64,000 nt of DNA from NCBI RefSeq assembly GCF_034044715.1, contig NZ_JAXCLW010000007.1, forward strand, positions 62,001-126,000, given 5' to 3'. Under the pieces are notes generated by a model. The model saw only the letters and a list, made by a program, of their open reading frames with translations. It was not told the DNA's origin and ran no database searches. Shown piece after piece: positions 8,413-16,667 of this stretch (position 1 is the first letter of the stretch; every line of letters starts with the position of its first letter). The translations under genes were made by a program, and so were the position numbers. The stretch is from Dongia_B soli (GTDB taxonomy: Bacteria; Pseudomonadota; Alphaproteobacteria; Dongiales; Dongiaceae).

Positions 8413-9812
8413 TCGGCGGCCTCGCCCGTTGCGGTTCCGACCGTTGCAGCCAAGGCTGAAACCGGGACCGGTTTCACCGGCGCCTGGCCGCGCAGACGGC
8501 CGACACTGTCGATGCTGACACCCAGTTCCGCGGCCATGATCTCCGCCGCCGCCGGGCCGCAGAGCCGGCCCTGACAGCGCCCCATGCCGAGGCGGCAATA
8601 GGCCTTGGCGCGGTTGAGATCGCGGGCACCGAGCTGACCGCAGACACCCCGGAAATCGCCGGCGGTGACGGCTTCGCAACGACACAGCATGACCTCGTCA
8701 CCGATATCGGCAGCGCAGTCGTCTGGAAAGGGGAAAGCGAGCTCCAGCGCCTGCCGGTAGCGTTGCCAGCGCTGCATCTGGCGCAAGGCCGCATTGGGAT
8801 CGAAGCCGTCGAAGCCGAGGCCATGATCGGACAGGACGGCGGCCGCGGCGAGCTTGCCGCGCAATTCCGCGGCGTCGGCGCCGAGGATGCCGGCACCATC
8901 GCCGGCCAGATAAAGACCGGGCCGATCCGTCGCGCGCCCATAGGGATCGGTTTGCGGCAGCCATTGCCGGTTCAATGGATCGAAAGCGAAATGCGCGCCA
9001 GCGAGATCGGCCAATTGCGTTTCCGGTTTCAGGCCATAGCCGAAAGCGGCCGCATCGCAATCGACTTCCAGCGTATCCCCGCGGTCGGAGATGAATTCCA
9101 GCAGGCTCAGGTGACAGTCGCCAGTCGCGCGCATCGGGCGCCATCCATGCAGCACGCGGATCTTATGCTGGCGCAGCCAGTTCAGATAATGCAGGCCCTT
9201 GGCCAGCACCGTGGGCATGGCGGCCAGCTTCAGGGCTTGCGACAGCATGGCGCTGCGCGGTGCGCTGTTGATCACCGCTGCGATCTGGGCGCCCGCCCGC
9301 GCATATTGATAGGCGACCAGGAAGAGAAGCGGGCCGGTGCCGGCAAAAACAATCGATGAGCCGATGGCGCAGCCTTGATGCTTCAGGGCGATCTGCGCGC
9401 CGCCCAGCGAATAGATGCCGGGCAGGGTCCAGCCCGTAAAAGGCACCATGCGGTCCATCGCGCCGGTCGCCAGGATGAGGGCATCGAAATCGATGCTCTC
9501 GGCCGTCTCTGGTCCCCGGATCTGTGCGCGATTGTCGATGACGTCATAGACGAGGCAATTGGGCAGGTAATCGACCTGTTCCTGAAGTTGCGCGAAACGC
9601 TGATAGAGCGCATGTGCCTTGGGCGCATCGAAACCGTAGAGCTGATTGGCCGAGCGTTGAAAGCCAGGCACATTCGGCGGCAGGCGATAGATCTGTCCGC
9701 CGATACGGGGCGCCTCATCCACCAGGATCGGGCGGATGCCATGCTCGACCAGCATTTCCGCCGCGCGTAAGCCGGCCGGCCCGGCCCCGACGATCAGCAC
9801 CCGCGCCGTCAT
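8409..9812 (-). CDS. NAD(P)/FAD oxidoreductase with C-terminal Fe-S domain, HcnB / OoxA-type alpha subunit
   Basis: 467-residue subunit of an HcnABC-like dehydrogenase. A Rossmann motif VGAGPAGLRAAE begins at residue 8; a second nucleotide-binding region with FAGTGPLLFLV lies near residue 155. The C-terminal domain has CRCEAVTAGD and CRLGMGRCQGRLCGP, the Cys pattern of the BFD-like [2Fe-2S] domain of this family. It would pass electrons between the HcnC-like flavoprotein and an acceptor. The start at 9812 follows an array of 17-bp repeats, each with an AGGG-like site and an ATG, and the stop overlaps the next start. Confidence 0.85.
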   Translation of the reverse strand: MTARVLIVGAGPAGLRAAEMLVEHGIRPILVDEAPRIGGQIYRLPPNVPGFQRSANQLYGFDAPKAHALYQRFAQLQEQVDYLPNCLVYDVIDNRAQIRGPETAESIDFDALILATGAMDRMVPFTGWTLPGIYSLGGAQIALKHQGCAIGSSIVFAGTGPLLFLVAYQYARAGAQIAAVINSAPRSAMLSQALKLAAMPTVLAKGLHYLNWLRQHKIRVLHGWRPMRATGDCHLSLLEFISDRGDTLEVDCDAAAFGYGLKPETQLADLAGAHFAFDPLNRQWLPQTDPYGRATDRPGLYLAGDGAGILGADAAELRGKLAAAAVLSDHGLGFDGFDPNAALRQMQRWQRYRQALELAFPFPDDCAADIGDEVMLCRCEAVTAGDFRGVCGQLGARDLNRAKAYCRLGMGRCQGRLCGPAAAEIMAAELGVSIDSVGRLRGQAPVKPVPVSALAATVGTATGEAAE

Positions 9813-9871
9813 GCGCCGACCCTTGTCATGGACTGGCCCTTATCATGCACCGGCCCTGTCATGCGCCTGCC
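9808..9871 (-). repeat. 17-bp tandem repeat with repeated start-site units between HcnA-like and HcnB-like genes
   Basis: Three units (9808-9824, 9825-9841, 9842-9857) and a fourth partial unit share the plus-strand pattern GTCATG-N3-C-N-G-N-CCCTT. Read on the coding minus strand each unit is AAGGG, about seven bases, then CATGA. The HcnA-like stop and the HcnB-like start are themselves members of the array, and the ATG of the first unit opens MTGPVHDKGQSMTRVGA ending in ATGA at the HcnB-like start. This looks like a duplicated ribosome-binding/coupling element; the function is inference. Confidence 0.75.
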
Positions 9872-10152
9872 TCTGGCGCGGTGACGATCGACATGCCTTG
9901 CACGACATAGGTAGTGCAAGCGCGAAGCCTGCTGCCATCGGCGGCACTGACCCAGCAATCCTGGCAGGCACCCATGAGGCAAAAGCCGCCGCGCGCGCCA
10001 TCGCCGAATTCGCTTTGCCGCAGATGGTCGCGATGAAGCAGGATTGCCGTCAGCAAGGTATCGCCTTCGAGCGCCTGAATTGCCGTTCCGTCAATGGTCA
10101 AGTCGACCGGTTGGCGGTCTTGATCGGCTAAGCGCTGGAACTGGCCACTCAT
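9859..10152 (-). CDS. (2Fe-2S)-binding protein, HcnA-type gamma subunit
   Basis: 97-residue ferredoxin-fold protein. The Cys set GGFCLMGACQDCWV plus RACTTYV matches the CxxxxCxxC...C pattern of HcnA-like subunits that carry one [2Fe-2S] cluster. Gene order (gamma, alpha, beta) is the same as hcnABC. ATG 10152 has CGGAG upstream at acceptable spacing. The stop codon is part of an ATGA whose ATG opens a 17-codon frame ending at the HcnB-like start. The GNAT gene ends 12 bp upstream. Confidence 0.85.
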   Translation of the reverse strand: MSGQFQRLADQDRQPVDLTIDGTAIQALEGDTLLTAILLHRDHLRQSEFGDGARGGFCLMGACQDCWVSAADGSRLRACTTYVVQGMSIVTAPEAGA

Positions 10153-10164
10153 TGCCGGTCTCCG

Positions 10165-11202
10165 CTAAATCGCTACCGGTAGGCGCGGCTGGCGCCAAGC
10201 GGGGATCAGGCCTTTGAGACGCGGATCGATGATGCGCTTGGCATCCTGCCGGATCGGCTGAAAACCAGCACGTTGATATGCGGCGAGGGCGCGCGGATGA
10301 TCGAGCGTGCAGGTATCGACGGTGACACGTTCGACGCCTTCATAAGACCAGGCGCGATCAATTGCCCAATTCAGAAAATACTTGCCGAGGCCGCGGCCGA
10401 TAAAGTCCGGCACGAGGCCGAAATAGGCGATGGCGAGGTCGGGCAGGGCATTGCGATCGAATTCAGCATAGCCGGCTGGCACGCCGCCGGCATGCAGCAC
10501 ATAGATTTCGATATTGGGGTCGCGGATCGCGGCTTGCAAAGCCGCGTCGCCTATCTCACGCCGCTCGTACCAGAACCAGGGTTCGCCGACCGTATTGTAG
10601 AGATAGCGATAGTACGCGACCGTCGGCTCTTCCAGCTTCAGCAATGCATAATTACCGAGCGGCATGGGCGTGCTGGGGCGGGTCGGTCGCGATGTCATCT
10701 CCAGATAGGTAACGACCACGTCCAGTTTCGCTGCTTCCATTTCGGGGCGGTCGGCATTCAGCCACTTCGCCATCAGGCGCCGTGGCGTGTCCTCATAACC
10801 AATGGCTTTATAGAAGCCGCCGGCCGCGTTATTGTCTTCGCGGATTATCAACTGGCATTTGGCGATACCGCGTGCCGTCAGCCAGTTCTCCGCCAGTTGC
10901 ATCAGGTCGCGACCATAACCGCGATGCCGATGATCGGGTGCCACGCCAAGGCGATAGATCCAGCCGCGATGGCCGTCATGCCCCACCATGATGCTGGCGA
11001 CGATCGCATCTTCCACCGTGCCGACATAGAGCTGGCAGTCCTGGGAAGCTGTCATGCGGCTGATGTCACGCTGCGGATCGTTATAGGCCATGTTGAGCCC
11101 ACAATCATCCCACAGGCTGACGACGGCCGAAAAATCCGCCGCCGCATAGGGACGAATGACCATTGCCGGCGACGGCGTCTCTATCCCGGGGCGATCTGCC
11201 AT
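10165..11202 (-). CDS. Double GNAT N-acetyltransferase (YpeA-like domain plus second GNAT)
   Basis: 345-residue protein with two acetyl-CoA-dependent GNAT domains. The first, about residues 14-150, resembles YpeA: DFSAVVSLWDDCGL, a DGHRGWIYRLGV strand and the acetyl-CoA loop HRHRGYGRDLM. The second, about 185-330, has LAIAYFGLVPDFIGRGLGKYFL. The substrate is unknown. ATG 11202 is 5 bp after the sseA stop; a later in-frame ATG (11163) right before the first domain is an alternative. Fused tandem GNATs are less common than single ones. Confidence 0.8.
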   Translation of the reverse strand: MADRPGIETPSPAMVIRPYAAADFSAVVSLWDDCGLNMAYNDPQRDISRMTASQDCQLYVGTVEDAIVASIMVGHDGHRGWIYRLGVAPDHRHRGYGRDLMQLAENWLTARGIAKCQLIIREDNNAAGGFYKAIGYEDTPRRLMAKWLNADRPEMEAAKLDVVVTYLEMTSRPTRPSTPMPLGNYALLKLEEPTVAYYRYLYNTVGEPWFWYERREIGDAALQAAIRDPNIEIYVLHAGGVPAGYAEFDRNALPDLAIAYFGLVPDFIGRGLGKYFLNWAIDRAWSYEGVERVTVDTCTLDHPRALAAYQRAGFQPIRQDAKRIIDPRLKGLIPAWRQPRLPVAI

Positions 11203-11207
11203 CGCGG

Positions 11208-12068
11208 TCAGGCCGGCTCCACCGGCGTATCGCCCGGCAAGCCCCATTCGGCCCAGGAACCATCATAGACGGCGACGTCGCGGTGGCCGATCAGATGCAG
11301 GCCGAAAGCAAGCACGGCTGCGGTAATACCGGAGCCGCAGGTTGTCACCACCGGTCTGGCGAGGTCGATCCCGCTGGCGGCGAATTTGGCTTTGAGCTGG
11401 TCTGCCGGCAGCATCGTGCCGTCAGCCGGATTGAGAAGCTGGTTATAGGGCAAATTGAAGGAGCCGGGAATGTGGCCGGCCCGACGACCCGGCCAGAGCT
11501 CGGGCTCCGTCGCGTTGAAGCGGCCGGCGGCCCGGGCGTCCAGCACCTGCTCGCGCTTGGTCGTTAGATTGCGCAGCAATTGATCCTTGGAGCGGACCTG
11601 GGTGTTATCGAGCCGGGCGGTCAGATGGCGCTCGCGCAGATGAGGCTCGCCGTCTTCGGTTGGCCTGTCTTCAGCGAGCCATTTCGGGAAGCCGCCATCG
11701 AGGATGGCGACGTCGCTCTTGCCAAAAATGCGGAACATCCACCAGACGCGGGCCGCGCCCAGCAGGCCGGTCCGGTCATAGACTACGACGCGATTGCCGT
11801 CGCCGATTCCAAGCTTGCGCATGCGGGCGGAGAACTTCTCCTGGGGCGGCAGCATATGCGGCAATGGACTCGTCGTATCGGCGATGTCGTCGATGTCGAA
11901 AAAGAGCGCGCCGGGAATATGCTGTTCCAGATAAGCAGCGCGGGCATTCTTGCCTTGCATCGGCAAGTAATAAGTGGCATCGACGATCCGCAGATCGGGC
12001 TGGTCGAGATTGGCTGCCAGCCAATCAGTTGAGACCAGGCTCTGCGGATTGGCGTAAGTCATACTCAT
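11208..12068 (-). CDS. sseA: 3-mercaptopyruvate / thiosulfate sulfurtransferase SseA
   Basis: Two-rhodanese-domain sulfurtransferase, 286 residues, expected to move sulfur from 3-mercaptopyruvate to an acceptor. The catalytic loop CGSGITA (Cys244) is the mercaptopyruvate sulfurtransferase type, close to the family CG[ST]GVTA. The N-terminal inactive rhodanese domain contains VVVYDRTGLLGAARVWW. The ATG at 12068 is preceded by GGAG at five-base spacing, which decides against the upstream ATG at 12092 that overlaps alaX. It lies 16 bp after alaX and 5 bp before the GNAT gene. Confidence 0.93.
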   Translation of the reverse strand: MSMTYANPQSLVSTDWLAANLDQPDLRIVDATYYLPMQGKNARAAYLEQHIPGALFFDIDDIADTTSPLPHMLPPQEKFSARMRKLGIGDGNRVVVYDRTGLLGAARVWWMFRIFGKSDVAILDGGFPKWLAEDRPTEDGEPHLRERHLTARLDNTQVRSKDQLLRNLTTKREQVLDARAAGRFNATEPELWPGRRAGHIPGSFNLPYNQLLNPADGTMLPADQLKAKFAASGIDLARPVVTTCGSGITAAVLAFGLHLIGHRDVAVYDGSWAEWGLPGDTPVEPA

Positions 12069-12084
12069 ATAATCTCCATCACGG

Positions 12085-12804
12085 TCATGCATCGAGCAAA
12101 GCGATGTTGACGCGCCGGTTCATTTTGCCTTTGTTCTCAATCTTGGAAATCTCGACGCGGCCGATCTCGCCGGTTCGCGCCACATGCGTGCCGCCACAAG
12201 GCTGAAGATCGACGCCGACAATATCGAGCAGCCGTACCTTGCCTTGGCCGCTCGGCGGCTTGACCGACATGGTGCGGACCAGTTCCGGCTTTTCCGCCAG
12301 TTCCTCATCGCTGATCCAGCGTGGCTGCACCGGATGATCACCGGCGATCAGCGCGTTGAGGTCGCGGGTCAATTGTTCCTTGTCTAGCACGGTTTCCGGC
12401 AGGTTGAAATCGAGCCGGCCCTTGCCGTCGCTTACCTGCCCGCCGGTGACATCGCCTTTGATCAGCGAACAGAGCAGATGAAGGCAAGTATGCATGCGCA
12501 TCAGGCGGTGCCGCCGCGGCCAATCGATGCGAGCCGTCACCTGCATGCCGGGCTGCAGCTCGGGCTGGCTTTCGGCGATATGCCGAACCGAATCAGGCGC
12601 CTGATCCTTGAGCGTATCGGTGATCTCGATGCATCTACCATCCGCCAAAATTAACTGGCCTTTGTCGCCGGGCTGGCCGCCGCCCATCGGATAAAAGACG
12701 GTCCGGTCCAGCCGGATGCCCTCGTTGTCGACGGCGGTTACAGTAGCCGTGCAGTCCTTGAGATAGGCGTCCTGGCGAAACAACAATTCCATGAATTGGC
12801 TCAT
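12085..12804 (-). CDS. Alanyl-tRNA editing protein AlaX
   Basis: Free-standing trans-editing hydrolase that clears mischarged Ser- or Gly-tRNA(Ala). At 239 residues it matches the AlaRS editing and C-terminal parts. The Zn2+ ligands are seen: His105 and His109 in MHTCLHLL, Cys203 and His207 in CGGTH. FYPMGGGQPGD near residue 37 is the conserved N-terminal motif. It heads the run alaX-sseA-GNAT-HcnABC-like; spacing suggests a single transcript. Confidence 0.92.
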   Translation of the reverse strand: MSQFMELLFRQDAYLKDCTATVTAVDNEGIRLDRTVFYPMGGGQPGDKGQLILADGRCIEITDTLKDQAPDSVRHIAESQPELQPGMQVTARIDWPRRHRLMRMHTCLHLLCSLIKGDVTGGQVSDGKGRLDFNLPETVLDKEQLTRDLNALIAGDHPVQPRWISDEELAEKPELVRTMSVKPPSGQGKVRLLDIVGVDLQPCGGTHVARTGEIGRVEISKIENKGKMNRRVNIALLDA

Positions 12805-13006
12805 AAAGTCTTAGCTTAAAAAGGAAGCCTCCGCTTACGGCCAACTATGGAAGCTCGCCTCGGCAGGGTCAAGCAACTCCGCCCTGAAGCCGGCGCGGCG
12901 ATCGCCACCAGTGCGCCGACGTTTAGGAACTTAGTGGCCACATGGCGATTATCTGGTCCTGGGACGAGGGATTGGCTGACGCAGCGCGGCCAATGGGAGA
13001 GGGCCT

Positions 13007-13330
13007 ATGCAGGAAAGTCCAGAAAATCTGCAAAAGTGTATTGAAACGTGCTTGGACTGCTATCGCACGGTCCTTGGCACTGCTGTGGCACATTGCCTTC
13101 TTACCGGCCGTGGACGTACCGCGGTGAATCACTTTCGCTTGATAACCTCCTGTGCCGAAACGTGCCGGACATCCATTACGCTGATGGGACCAGCGCGCTA
13201 CCGGAAGCTCTGTGGCATTTGCGCGGACATATGCGAGATCTGCGCGGCGGATTGCGAGCGGCTCGGTGAGATCGATTGCGCGCGCACGTGCAGGTCATGT
13301 GCTGAATCCTGCCGTGCCATGGCGGCATGA
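13007..13330 (+). CDS. Cys-rich four-helix-bundle protein, copper storage (Csp) like
   Basis: 107-residue protein with 15 cysteines, mostly in CxxxC and CxxC spacing along predicted helices (KCIETCLDC, SCAETC, CGICADICEICAADC, CARTCRSCAESC). This is the layout of cytosolic Csp3/DUF326 copper-storage proteins, which bind many Cu(I) ions inside a four-helix bundle. No signal peptide is seen, so it should be cytosolic. The ATG has GGGAGAGGG upstream. No copper exporter or CueR-type regulator lies nearby. Confidence 0.8.
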   Translation: MQESPENLQKCIETCLDCYRTVLGTAVAHCLLTGRGRTAVNHFRLITSCAETCRTSITLMGPARYRKLCGICADICEICAADCERLGEIDCARTCRSCAESCRAMAA

Positions 13331-13357
13331 AAAAGCGGGTCACTCGACGATGACCCG
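13331..13357 (-). terminator. Rho-independent terminator of cysK
   Basis: CGGGTCA at 13336-13342 pairs with TGACCCG at 13351-13357. On the minus strand the stem is followed by CTTTTT, giving a standard terminator just after the cysK stop. On the plus strand there is no T run, so it would not serve the Csp-like gene as well. Confidence 0.8.
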
Positions 13358-13365
13358 GTTGTCCA

Positions 13366-14367
13366 TTACATCCAGTCGGGAGCCGGTAGATTCTTACTGC
13401 GCAGGAATTCCGGATTGAAAAGCTTGCTCTGATAGCGGCTGCCGTAATCGGCGAGCACTGTCACGATCGTGTTGCCTGGCCCTAATTCGCGGGCCAAGCG
13501 GATCGCGCCGGCAACATTGATGCCGCTGGAACCCCCAAGACATAGCCCTTCACGCTTGAGAAGATCGAAGATCACCGGCAGGGCCTCGCTATCGGTGATT
13601 TGATAGGCGTGGTCGACGGGCATATCCTCGATGTTCTTGGTGATGCGGCCCTGGCCGATACCCTCGGTGATCGAGGAGCCAGCCGCCTTCAACTCGCCGG
13701 TCTTGTAATAGGAGTAGAGCGCAGCGCCTTCCGGATCGGCCAGACCGATCTGGATTTTTGGGTTGCGCTCCTTCAGATACATGCCGACACCTGCCAGCGT
13801 GCCGCCCGATCCGACCGCGCAGATGAAGCCGTCGACCTTATGGTCCGTCTGTTCCCAGATTTCCGGGCCGGTGGTCTCATAATGGCCACGCCGGTTGGCG
13901 GTGTTGTCGAACTGGTTGGCCCAGATCACGCCGTTCGGATTGCTGTCCTTCAGTTCCTCGGCGAGGCGGCCGGAATATTTCACGTAGTTATTGGGATCCT
14001 TGTAGGGGACCGCCGGCACTTCCTTCAGTTCGGCGCCGGCCAGGCGCAGCATATCCTTCTTTTCCTGCGACTGGGTTTCCGGAATGACAATCAGCGTCTT
14101 ATAGCCGCGGCAATTGCCGACCAGAGCAAGGCCGATTCCGGTATTTCCGGCCGTGCCTTCAATGATCAGCCCGCCGGGCCGCAACAGGCCCCTTTTTTCG
14201 GCATCGGTGATGATTGCCAAGGCGGCCCGATCCTTCACCGAACCGCCGGGATTGAGGAATTCCGCCTTGCCCAGAATCGTGCAGCCCGTCAGTTCCGAAG
14301 GGCCCTTGAGCTTGATCAAGGGGGTGTTGCCGATGGCGTCGATGAAACCGTCGCGGATAGCTTTCAT
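13366..14367 (-). CDS. cysK: Cysteine synthase (O-acetylserine sulfhydrylase)
   Basis: PLP enzyme of the beta-family that forms cysteine from O-acetylserine and sulfide. Length 333. The Schiff-base Lys45 is in GGSVKDRAA; the substrate loop reads EGTAGNTGIGLA, with Ala where E. coli CysK has Ser; AVGSGGTLAGVG binds the PLP phosphate and GGSSGINVAGA is the C-terminal motif. A cystathionine beta-synthase role is possible for this fold. A terminator follows directly; the gene upstream is an M81 peptidase with a tandem repeat between them. Confidence 0.88.
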   Translation of the reverse strand: MKAIRDGFIDAIGNTPLIKLKGPSELTGCTILGKAEFLNPGGSVKDRAALAIITDAEKRGLLRPGGLIIEGTAGNTGIGLALVGNCRGYKTLIVIPETQSQEKKDMLRLAGAELKEVPAVPYKDPNNYVKYSGRLAEELKDSNPNGVIWANQFDNTANRRGHYETTGPEIWEQTDHKVDGFICAVGSGGTLAGVGMYLKERNPKIQIGLADPEGAALYSYYKTGELKAAGSSITEGIGQGRITKNIEDMPVDHAYQITDSEALPVIFDLLKREGLCLGGSSGINVAGAIRLARELGPGNTIVTVLADYGSRYQSKLFNPEFLRSKNLPAPDWM

Positions 14368-14419
14368 GGTGATCCCGTTAAATCACAGATGAAGTGTAAA
14401 ATAGGCTCTCCACCGCGAC

Positions 14420-14462
14420 GGATCAATGGTCATTGGATCAATGGTCATTGGATCAATGGTCG
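14420..14462. repeat. 15-bp tandem repeat, about three copies
   Basis: GGATCAATGGTCATT occurs at 14420-14434 and 14435-14449, followed by a third copy from 14450 that decays after 12 bases. On the minus strand the third copy contains the last codons and the stop (GAC CAT TGA) of the M81 peptidase gene, so the stop has been copied downstream in frame. No other repeat of this unit was noticed in the window. Confidence 0.85.
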
Positions 14463-15937
14463 TCCGCTTCAGTCAACGGATAGAGATGCCGGGGTGCATG
14501 ACGGAAAGAATAATGACGAATATTGGGCGATGCTGGGCCGGGCGCGTCGATTTCGATAATCGCTCGCGTCAGGGGTTTGAACGCGGCCCGGAAATGATTC
14601 TTGGCCTTCACACAGAGGAGGCCGGTTTTACCAAGATCAATACCGTGCAACTCAAAATAGCCCGGATCGTTCGGCGTCTGGCAGCTCTCGGTGACGATCA
14701 CCTTGATGCCCTGGACATCCAGCAAGGCGGTGCGGCCCAGATTGACCGGCAGATTGGTTTCCATTGGCCCAAGATTACGGAATTGCCCGTCGGTCAAGGC
14801 GAGCACGGTCGCCTCGACCTCGACCGGTGCGCCGAAAGCCTGGGTGATGCGGCCGCCCAGAGCCGCTGACAGTCTTTGGCCGATCCCTGCCGCATGGCAA
14901 CGAGCGACCAAAGGCGGGTCCCAGAAGAAGCCGAAGACGGCAGGGACATTGGGCCGCAGCTCCAGCAGGGCGCGGAACAAGCCCGGCGTATCGCCAATCC
15001 CGCCCGACAGCGGATTGTCGGAAGGATCGATCACTGCCGCCGGCTTGTCGCCGATCAGTCCCAAGGCCTGCCGTAATCCTTCGGCCGGACCCGCTATCGA
15101 AACATAGAAGTCGTCGCGCCGGGTCGCCATCGCTGCGCTGAGCTCTGTCACCGCTCGTTGCGCCAGATCGGGATCTCCATCGGTCGTCGCGATGACACTG
15201 GGGCCGGCAAAGGGGGAATCGCCATAGGCAAAGCCGCCGAACAGGCTGACGTCGATCATCTTCGGCTTGCGGCGCCAATCTTGCGCCAGCTGCTGCAGTT
15301 CCGCCATCGGCCCGTCCGTGGTGCGCATGTTGAAGCTGGGCAGAATGGCCGGCAGTTTGGCGATCGCCATTTCCGGCGCGATGCGCTTCTCCGCCGTGGC
15401 GGTCACTGCGTGCAATACCAGCATGGCGGTTTCGGCCATGTCGATATGCGGATAGGTCTTGTAACCGGCAGCGACGGAGAGCTCTGCCACTATCTCAGGC
15501 GAAAGATGCGCATGGAGATCGAAGCTGGCGCCGAGCGGCACGTCGCCAATGACGGCTCTGACGTCGCGCAGCAAGTCCAGTTCCGGCGTCGGGTTATCCA
15601 CCAATACGGTGGCGCCGTGCAGGGAGAGATAGACGGCGTCCCATGTCTGCTGCCGCAATCCATCCAGGATTGCCGCCCGGATCGTCGCGAAAGCATCCGG
15701 CGTTACCGGCCCGCCCGGCGGTGCCGCGGTGCAGAGCAGAAACTCGACCTGCCAATCCGGCTGGCTTTCGGCGAAAGCGACGGCAGCACCGATCTCGGTC
15801 GCCGTGCCGCGATAAAAATCCTTTGCGGCGTCGCCCGATACCCATTCCCGGGCACGGAAGATCTCAATCCCGGTGGTGACCGGCGTGAAGGAATTGCCCT
15901 CATACCACAAGCGGGCAACGGCAAGACGTCGCATCAT
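14453..15937 (-). CDS. M81 family metallopeptidase (MlrC-like)
   Basis: 494-residue member of the family of microcystinase C. Characteristic stretches are ARLWYEGNSFTP at the N-terminus, LSLHGATV near residue 110, SFDLHAHLSP near 138 and GYKTYPHIDMAET near 157. The His and Asp/Glu residues of these segments are likely zinc ligands, by analogy with MlrC. The C-terminal MlrC domain contains VTESCQTPNDPGYFELHGID. Real substrates of most members are unknown. The start lies one base after the Nudix gene stop, suggesting coupling. Confidence 0.85.
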   Translation of the reverse strand: MMRRLAVARLWYEGNSFTPVTTGIEIFRAREWVSGDAAKDFYRGTATEIGAAVAFAESQPDWQVEFLLCTAAPPGGPVTPDAFATIRAAILDGLRQQTWDAVYLSLHGATVLVDNPTPELDLLRDVRAVIGDVPLGASFDLHAHLSPEIVAELSVAAGYKTYPHIDMAETAMLVLHAVTATAEKRIAPEMAIAKLPAILPSFNMRTTDGPMAELQQLAQDWRRKPKMIDVSLFGGFAYGDSPFAGPSVIATTDGDPDLAQRAVTELSAAMATRRDDFYVSIAGPAEGLRQALGLIGDKPAAVIDPSDNPLSGGIGDTPGLFRALLELRPNVPAVFGFFWDPPLVARCHAAGIGQRLSAALGGRITQAFGAPVEVEATVLALTDGQFRNLGPMETNLPVNLGRTALLDVQGIKVIVTESCQTPNDPGYFELHGIDLGKTGLLCVKAKNHFRAAFKPLTRAIIEIDAPGPASPNIRHYSFRHAPRHLYPLTEADDH

Positions 15938-15938
15938 C

Positions 15939-16541
15939 TCACCGCCATTTCCGCCGCACTTTTTCGCGATTCAACAGAAACCATTGCAAGGTGAGGATCA
16001 ACGGCCCATTGCCGGTATGACCGGTTTCCAAAATTTCCGGCACGGTGGCGGCATCATGCAGGCTGGCGCGGATATCCTCGTGTTCATAATCGAGCCCATG
16101 CACGCCGCCTTTCCAGCTTTCGCTGTCGAAACGGCCAAGAAAAACACAGAGTGTTTCGGTGGTGAGTCCGGGACTGACCAGATAGCGATAGACCGGCCAA
16201 AGCTCGGTCACGGCACAGGCGGCCTCTTCCAGGGCCTCGCGCCGCGCGATCTCGTCGATCGCCTCGTTCTTGTCGTTGATGCCGGCGATGACCTCGCGCT
16301 GCCAGGCCGGCAGGCCGGCGAGATGGGCTTGCAGACGAAACTGCTCGATGAGCAGGATTTTATCGGCAACCGGATCATAAGGCAGCACGGCGACACAGAT
16401 GGGCCGGGCCACGACCTCGCGGTTCATCGGCCCCACCCACCCGCCATTGAAGGCGCTGTGGCGCAGGCGGTAGCGATCCACCTTCAGGAAACTGTCGAGT
16501 ATGCGTTGTTTTTCCAGGATTTCGAGATCGGCTGCCATCAT
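15939..16541 (-). CDS. Nudix hydrolase, ADP-ribose pyrophosphatase type
   Basis: 200-residue Nudix enzyme. The Nudix box runs from GINDKNE through REALEEAA, with the catalytic REALEE intact and Ala in place of the usual Gly after EEx. The overall layout (N-terminal strand region, RQ-like LIEQFRLQ, GLPAWQREVIAG) resembles NudF/ADP-ribose pyrophosphatase. Two adjacent ATGs (16541 and 16538) follow GAGGGT; the second has the better spacing. It is translationally close to the downstream M81 gene. Confidence 0.85.
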   Translation of the reverse strand: MMAADLEILEKQRILDSFLKVDRYRLRHSAFNGGWVGPMNREVVARPICVAVLPYDPVADKILLIEQFRLQAHLAGLPAWQREVIAGINDKNEAIDEIARREALEEAACAVTELWPVYRYLVSPGLTTETLCVFLGRFDSESWKGGVHGLDYEHEDIRASLHDAATVPEILETGHTGNGPLILTLQWFLLNREKVRRKWR

Positions 16542-16667
16542 ACCCTCAATCGATAGGTGGCCAGCCTAGCAAGGCAGCATGTCGGTAATCAACCTTGGCC
16601 GGCGCAAGCTTGCTGCCGGGAAGGCGGCCGCGCTACAGTGCCGCGCCGAAGAGTCAGGGATAAGAAA

